Shown piece by piece: positions 60,241-64,000 of a stretch of 64,000 nucleotides of DNA. Source of the DNA: Streptomyces sp. I05A-00742 (GTDB taxonomy: Bacteria; Actinomycetota; Actinomycetes; Streptomycetales; Streptomycetaceae); contig NZ_JABETO010000010.1 in NCBI RefSeq assembly GCF_013055795.1, forward strand, positions 126,215 through 190,214, in the 5' to 3' direction. Under the pieces are notes generated by a model. The model was not told the DNA's origin. It ran no database searches and was given only the letters and a program-made list of their open reading frames with translations. Each line of letters starts with the position of its first letter. The stretch's first letter is position 1. The translations under genes and the position numbers were made by a program.

Positions 60241-60256
60241 CGTACGTCCCCCTGGT

Positions 60257-60859
60257 TCAGCCCAGCAGCTCCCGCACCACGGGCACCAGGGCGCGGAACG
60301 CCTGGCCGCGGTGGCTGATCGCGTTCTTCTCGTCGGCGGACAGTTCGGCGCAGGTCCTGGCCTCGCCGTCCGGCTGGAGGATGGGGTCGTAGCCGAAGCC
60401 GCCGGTGCCGGCGGGCTCGTGGCGGAGGGTGCCGCGGAGCCGGCCCTCGACCACCCGCTCGGTGCCGTCCGGGAGGGCCAGGGCGGCAGCGCAGGCGAAG
60501 TGGGCCGCGCGGTGGGGCTCGGCGATGTCGGAGAGCTGGGCGAGGAGGAGGTCGAGGTTGGCCTTGTCGTCGCCGTGGCGGCCCGCCCAGCGGGCCGAGA
60601 AGATGCCGGGGGCGCCGCCGAGGACGTCCACGCAGAGGCCGGAGTCGTCGGCCACGGCGGGCAGGCCGGTGGCGCGGGCCAGGGCGTGCGCCTTGAGGAG
60701 GGCGTTCTCGGCGAAGGTGACGCCGGTCTCCTTGACGTCGGGGATCTCCGGGTAGGCGTCGGCCCCGACGAGTTCGACGTCGAGGCCGGCTCCGGTGAGG
60801 ATCGAGCGCAGCTCGGTGACCTTGTGGGCGTTGCGGGTGGCGAGGATCAGGCGCTTCAT
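60257..60859 (-). CDS. rdgB: Non-canonical purine NTP pyrophosphatase (RdgB/HAM1)
   Basis: This encodes 200 residues, the normal length. The N-terminus LILATRNAHKVTELRSIL and the motif LPAVADDSGLCVDVLGGAPGIFSARWAG are diagnostic, with GTGGFGYDPILQPDGEARTCAELSADEKNAISHRGQAFRAL at the end. It removes dITP and XTP from the nucleotide pool. It is part of a leftward group with a lipoprotein gene and rph, an order often seen in actinomycetes. Confidence 0.95.
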   Translation of the reverse strand: MKRLILATRNAHKVTELRSILTGAGLDVELVGADAYPEIPDVKETGVTFAENALLKAHALARATGLPAVADDSGLCVDVLGGAPGIFSARWAGRHGDDKANLDLLLAQLSDIAEPHRAAHFACAAALALPDGTERVVEGRLRGTLRHEPAGTGGFGYDPILQPDGEARTCAELSADEKNAISHRGQAFRALVPVVRELLG

Positions 60860-60907
60860 GAGGCCCGATTATTCACGCCGCCTCTTCCGCCCTCCGCCCC
60901 GGTTCGC

Positions 60908-61324
60908 TCAGCTCTTCGCGCAGGCCGTGGTCAGGGAGCCCACCGCCTTGGTGAGGGAGCCGACGTCGGGGCGTTCCCCGTCGCCGACGCTGTCCTGGAT
61001 GTCGTCGACGGAGGCGGTGATCTCGCCGATGGCGTCCTTGAGGTCCGAGTCGCCCGGGGAGTCGTCGTCGGTCCGCTTGGTGAGCTTGCCGAGGTCCCGG
61101 TTGATGTTGTCGATGAACTCCTGGGCGCTCTGCGGGTCCTTGGAGTCGTCGTCGATGTTGCGCCGCAGATCCTCGACGTCCTTGGTGAGGTTCTTCGCGA
61201 GGGCGGCGCAGTCCGCGGCCGCCCGGGCCTTGGAGCAGGCGCCGAGGGCGGGTACGACGAGTGCCGCCGCGGCGAGGGCCGCGACGGCGGTGGCGCGGCG
61301 CGGGCGGTGGTGGCGCGAGGCCAT
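60908..61324 (-). CDS. Small lipoprotein
   Basis: This encodes 138 residues with a lipoprotein signal ending VVPALGACSK. The mature protein is acidic and helical (LAKNLTKDVEDLRRNIDDDSKDP and LKDAIGEITASVDDIQDSV, coiled-coil-like) with two further cysteines (AADCAALA and TACAKS) likely forming a disulfide. Function unknown. It lies between rdgB and rph in the same direction. Confidence 0.75.
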   Translation of the reverse strand: MASRHHRPRRATAVAALAAAALVVPALGACSKARAAADCAALAKNLTKDVEDLRRNIDDDSKDPQSAQEFIDNINRDLGKLTKRTDDDSPGDSDLKDAIGEITASVDDIQDSVGDGERPDVGSLTKAVGSLTTACAKS

Positions 61325-61404
61325 GGGACGGTTCCCCTCCGGTGGGCGTGGTGCCCGGTGGTCACAGGGGTACGGACCCCTCGCCGTACCCCCCTGAATG
61401 GTAG

Positions 61405-62136
<732 letters not shown>

Positions 62137-62156
62137 GGTGATGAGCCTATCGGGAT

Positions 62157-62222
62157 CACGAAGGGCCCTGTTCCGGTTCGCGCGCGGTCGCCGCGCCACT
62201 GACCGGAACAGGGCCCTTCGTG
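62157..62222 (-). terminator. Terminator after nagF
   Basis: CACGAAGGGCCCTGTTCCGGT (62157-62177) and its exact complement (62202-62222) form a 21-bp stem with a 24-base loop, 27 bases past the nagF stop and before the rph start region. Confidence 0.7.
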
Positions 62223-62249
62223 GGAGCTCAGCGGCTCACTTCACGCTTC

Positions 62250-62483
62250 TCACATCATGTCTTCGATCTCGGCGGCGATCGGGTCCGCGTCGGTGCCGAT
62301 GACGACCTGGATGGCGTTGCCCATCTTCACGACGCCGTGCGCGCCGGCGGCCTTGAGTGCGGCCTCGTCGACCAGCGCCGGGTCGTTCACCTCGGTGCGG
62401 AGCCGGGTGATGCAGCCCTCGATCTCCTCGATGTTGTCGAGCCCGCCGAGACCGGCGACGATCTTCTCTGCCTTGCTGGCCAT
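62250..62483 (-). CDS. nagF: GlcNAc-specific PTS enzyme IIB (NagF-like)
   Basis: This encodes 77 residues from ATG 62483, the size of a lone IIB domain of the glucose family. The phosphorylated cysteine lies in IEEIEGCITRLRTEVNDP, followed by GVVKMGNAIQVVIGTDADPIAAEIEDMM. It passes phosphate from IIA (Crr, encoded elsewhere) to incoming GlcNAc through the IIC protein encoded divergently at 62676. Both are expected to be under DasR control through the dre site between them. Confidence 0.92.
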   Translation of the reverse strand: MASKAEKIVAGLGGLDNIEEIEGCITRLRTEVNDPALVDEAALKAAGAHGVVKMGNAIQVVIGTDADPIAAEIEDMM

Positions 62484-62638
62484 GTGCACTCCTGTTGTCT
62501 CGGCCCTCGGCTGTCCCGCCGACCGGCTTTCCCACGGTAACCCACGTTCAGACCAATTACGTGGGCGTATGTCCGTCATCTGGCGAATGATGGCGGCCAC
62601 CGGGCGCCGCCTTCCGGATGCCCGGAATCGCACCCCTA

Positions 62639-62654
62639 AGTGGTCTACACCAGT
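62639..62654. promoter_or_regulatory. dre site (DasR operator)
   Basis: AGTGGTCTACACCAGT matches the 16-base DasR consensus A(C/G)TGGTCTAGACCA(C/G)T with one mismatch (C for G at position 10). It lies 21 bases before the nagE ATG. DasR is the GlcN6P-sensitive repressor of GlcNAc uptake and development genes. Confidence 0.85.
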
Positions 62655-62675
62655 ATGCCAGCCGGGAGGACGCAG

Positions 62676-63986
62676 ATGAGTGCGGAGGCCACCTCACCGC
62701 CCCGGCGGAAGCCGTGGCACGGCTTCCTCCAGGGCCTGCAGAAGATGGGGCGCAGCCTCCAGCTGCCGATCGCGGTGCTCCCGGCCGCCGGCATCCTCAA
62801 CCGGCTGGGACAGCCGGACGTCTTCGGCGCGGACGGCCTGGGCTGGACCGACGTCGCCAAGGTCTTCGCGGGGGCGGGCGGCGCGCTGCTCGACTCGGCC
62901 CTCGGGCTGCCGCTGCTGTTCTGCGTGGGCGTGGCCATCGGCATGGCCAAGAAGGCGGACGGCTCAACGGCGCTCGCCGCGGTCGTGGCCTTCCTCGTCT
63001 ACTTCTCCGTGCTGCACCAGTTCCCCGAGGACTGCCCGCAGACGGCGAAGTTCTCCGGGGCGGGGCTGTGGAGCGGGGTCTGTGTCTCGGGCTCCGGCGC
63101 CACGGCGCTCGCCTCCTTCCAGAACCCCGGGGTCTTCGGCGGCATCGTGATCGGCCTGCTGAGCGCCTGGTTCTGGGTCCGCTTCCACCGGGTGCGGCTG
63201 GTGGACTGGCTCGGCTTCTTCAACGGCCGCCGGCTCGTCCCGATCATGATGTCCTTCGTCGCGCTCCTCTTCGCCGTGGTCTGCCTGTGGGTCTGGCCGC
63301 CGGTCGGCCGCGCCCTCACGGACTTCAGCCAGTGGCTCTCCGACCTCGGCGAGACCGGCGCGGGCGTCTTCGGGGTGGCCAACCGGGCGCTGCTGGTCGT
63401 CGGGCTGCACCAGTTCCTGAACACCTTCATGTGGTTCCAGTTCGGCGACTTCACCAAGCCGGACGGGACCGTCGTGCACGGCGACATCAACCGCTTCCTC
63501 GCCGGCGACCCCTCCGCCGGCCAGTTCACCACCGGCTTCTTCCCCATCATGATGTTCGCCCTCCCGGCGGCCGCCCTGGCCATCACCCACACCGCCCGCC
63601 CCGAGAACCGGAAAATGGTCGGCGGCATGATGCTCTCGGTGGCCCTGACCTCCTTCGTCACCGGCGTGACGGAGCCGATCGAGTACTCGTTCCTCTTCAT
63701 CGCCCCCGCCCTCTACGCGCTCCACGCCGTGCTCACCGGTGTATCGATGGCCGTGTCCTGGGCCTTCGGCGTCCACGACGGCTTCAGCTTCTCGGCCGGC
63801 CTCATCGACTACGTCATCAACTGGGGGCTGGCGACCCGGCCGTGGCTGATCATCCCGATCGGGCTCGGGTTCGCCGTCGTCTACTACGTGGTGTTCCGCT
63901 TCGCGATCACGCGGTTCGACCTGCCGACGCCGGGGCGGGAGCCGCCGGAGGTGTCGCGGGAGATGGAGCGCGAGAAGGTGGAGTAG
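62676..63986 (+). CDS. nagE: GlcNAc PTS permease enzyme IIC (NagE-type)
   Basis: The ATG at 62676 follows GGGAGG; 436 residues. This glucose-family IIC protein has about ten helices, with FLQGLQKMGRSLQLPIAVLPAAGILNRLG, AIGMAKKADGSTALAAVVAF and the sugar-binding signature VTEPIEYSFLFIAPALYALHAVLTG. In S. coelicolor two IIC genes, nagE1 and nagE2, follow nagF; I cannot tell which this is, and a second could lie past the window. It transports and phosphorylates GlcNAc with NagF. Confidence 0.92.
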   Translation: MSAEATSPPRRKPWHGFLQGLQKMGRSLQLPIAVLPAAGILNRLGQPDVFGADGLGWTDVAKVFAGAGGALLDSALGLPLLFCVGVAIGMAKKADGSTALAAVVAFLVYFSVLHQFPEDCPQTAKFSGAGLWSGVCVSGSGATALASFQNPGVFGGIVIGLLSAWFWVRFHRVRLVDWLGFFNGRRLVPIMMSFVALLFAVVCLWVWPPVGRALTDFSQWLSDLGETGAGVFGVANRALLVVGLHQFLNTFMWFQFGDFTKPDGTVVHGDINRFLAGDPSAGQFTTGFFPIMMFALPAAALAITHTARPENRKMVGGMMLSVALTSFVTGVTEPIEYSFLFIAPALYALHAVLTGVSMAVSWAFGVHDGFSFSAGLIDYVINWGLATRPWLIIPIGLGFAVVYYVVFRFAITRFDLPTPGREPPEVSREMEREKVE

Positions 63987-64000
63987 GGCGGGGCGGCTCC

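Noticed and set aside
62520-62560. A second dre site before nagF (CACGTTCAGACCAATTACG)
   Set aside because: Only the right half (CAGACCA) matches; about 10 of 16 positions agree, too few to claim.

Overview
The window is chromosomal DNA of a high-GC actinomycete, almost certainly a Streptomyces. Evidence: very high G+C with strong GC bias at third codon positions; many GTG starts with GGAGG-type ribosome binding sites; the cslA-glxA-cslZ glycan cluster of hyphal tips; a PAS-GGDEF-EAL protein like CdgA; a DasR-type operator beside GlcNAc phosphotransferase genes; a class F sortase; and DUF445, DUF1707, DUF3311, DUF3618 and DUF6412 families. The gene order resembles the S. coelicolor SCO28xx-SCO29xx neighbourhood as I remember it; this was not checked by alignment.

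Layout. 0-5 kb: an interspersed hairpin repeat, a spermidine-synthase-like protein, a small unknown protein, an HTH/TPR regulator, a histidine phosphatase and a PAP2-type membrane enzyme. 5.0-9.4 kb: a tightly overlapping three-gene operon of a RecB/Cas4-like nuclease with four cysteines placed as for an Fe-S cluster, a protein of unknown function, and a UPF1/Dna2-like SF1 helicase. Together these look like a split Dna2. The 3' end of the helicase gene is tandemly duplicated. 9.5-21.2 kb: small unknown genes, an M6 protease, a c-di-GMP enzyme, a flavin oxidoreductase, an IclR regulator, a three-gene extracytoplasmic thiol-redox operon, a kinase and an NlpC/P60 hydrolase, punctuated by three identical tRNA-Lys(CTT) genes, each with its own terminator.

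21.2-28.6 kb: a FadR-like regulator, the csl cluster (membrane glycan synthase, copper-radical oxidase, convergent GH6 hydrolase), and a class F sortase beside a candidate substrate. 28.7-36.4 kb: a NagD-like phosphatase, then a 2-aminoethylphosphonate uptake and breakdown operon (binding protein, two permeases, ATPase, phosphonatase-like HAD enzyme, FAD oxidase) with its GntR regulator upstream. 36.4-41.4 kb: an LAxTG-type wall protein, a small secreted protein, an orphan decaying CRISPR array of type I-E-like repeats without cas genes, then a ROK regulator and a Gfo/Idh dehydrogenase that share a palindromic operator, and an acetyltransferase.

41.8-53.4 kb: FAH-family hydrolase, a second YidC with DUF6412, a sodium symporter with DUF3311, DUF445, a secreted SGNH esterase, a DUF1707 protein and an ABC-2 exporter. 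53.7-60.2 kb: a class A penicillin-binding protein, a Gdx-type guanidinium exporter behind a guanidine-III riboswitch, a GroES-like protein, DUF3618, Bcp peroxidase, a histidine kinase with a secreted partner but no response regulator, and an unusual tRNA-Leu(TAG). 60.2-64 kb: rdgB, a lipoprotein, rph, and the divergent nagF / nagE GlcNAc PTS genes with a dre site.

Two themes stand out: cell-envelope and amino-sugar physiology (csl, sortase, PBP, NlpC/P60, GlcNAc PTS) and small-molecule sensing (c-di-GMP, guanidinium, phosphonate, GlcNAc). The best candidate for an undescribed system is the nuclease / unknown / helicase operon at 5,053-9,223. Product names rest on motifs read by eye; no database search was possible.
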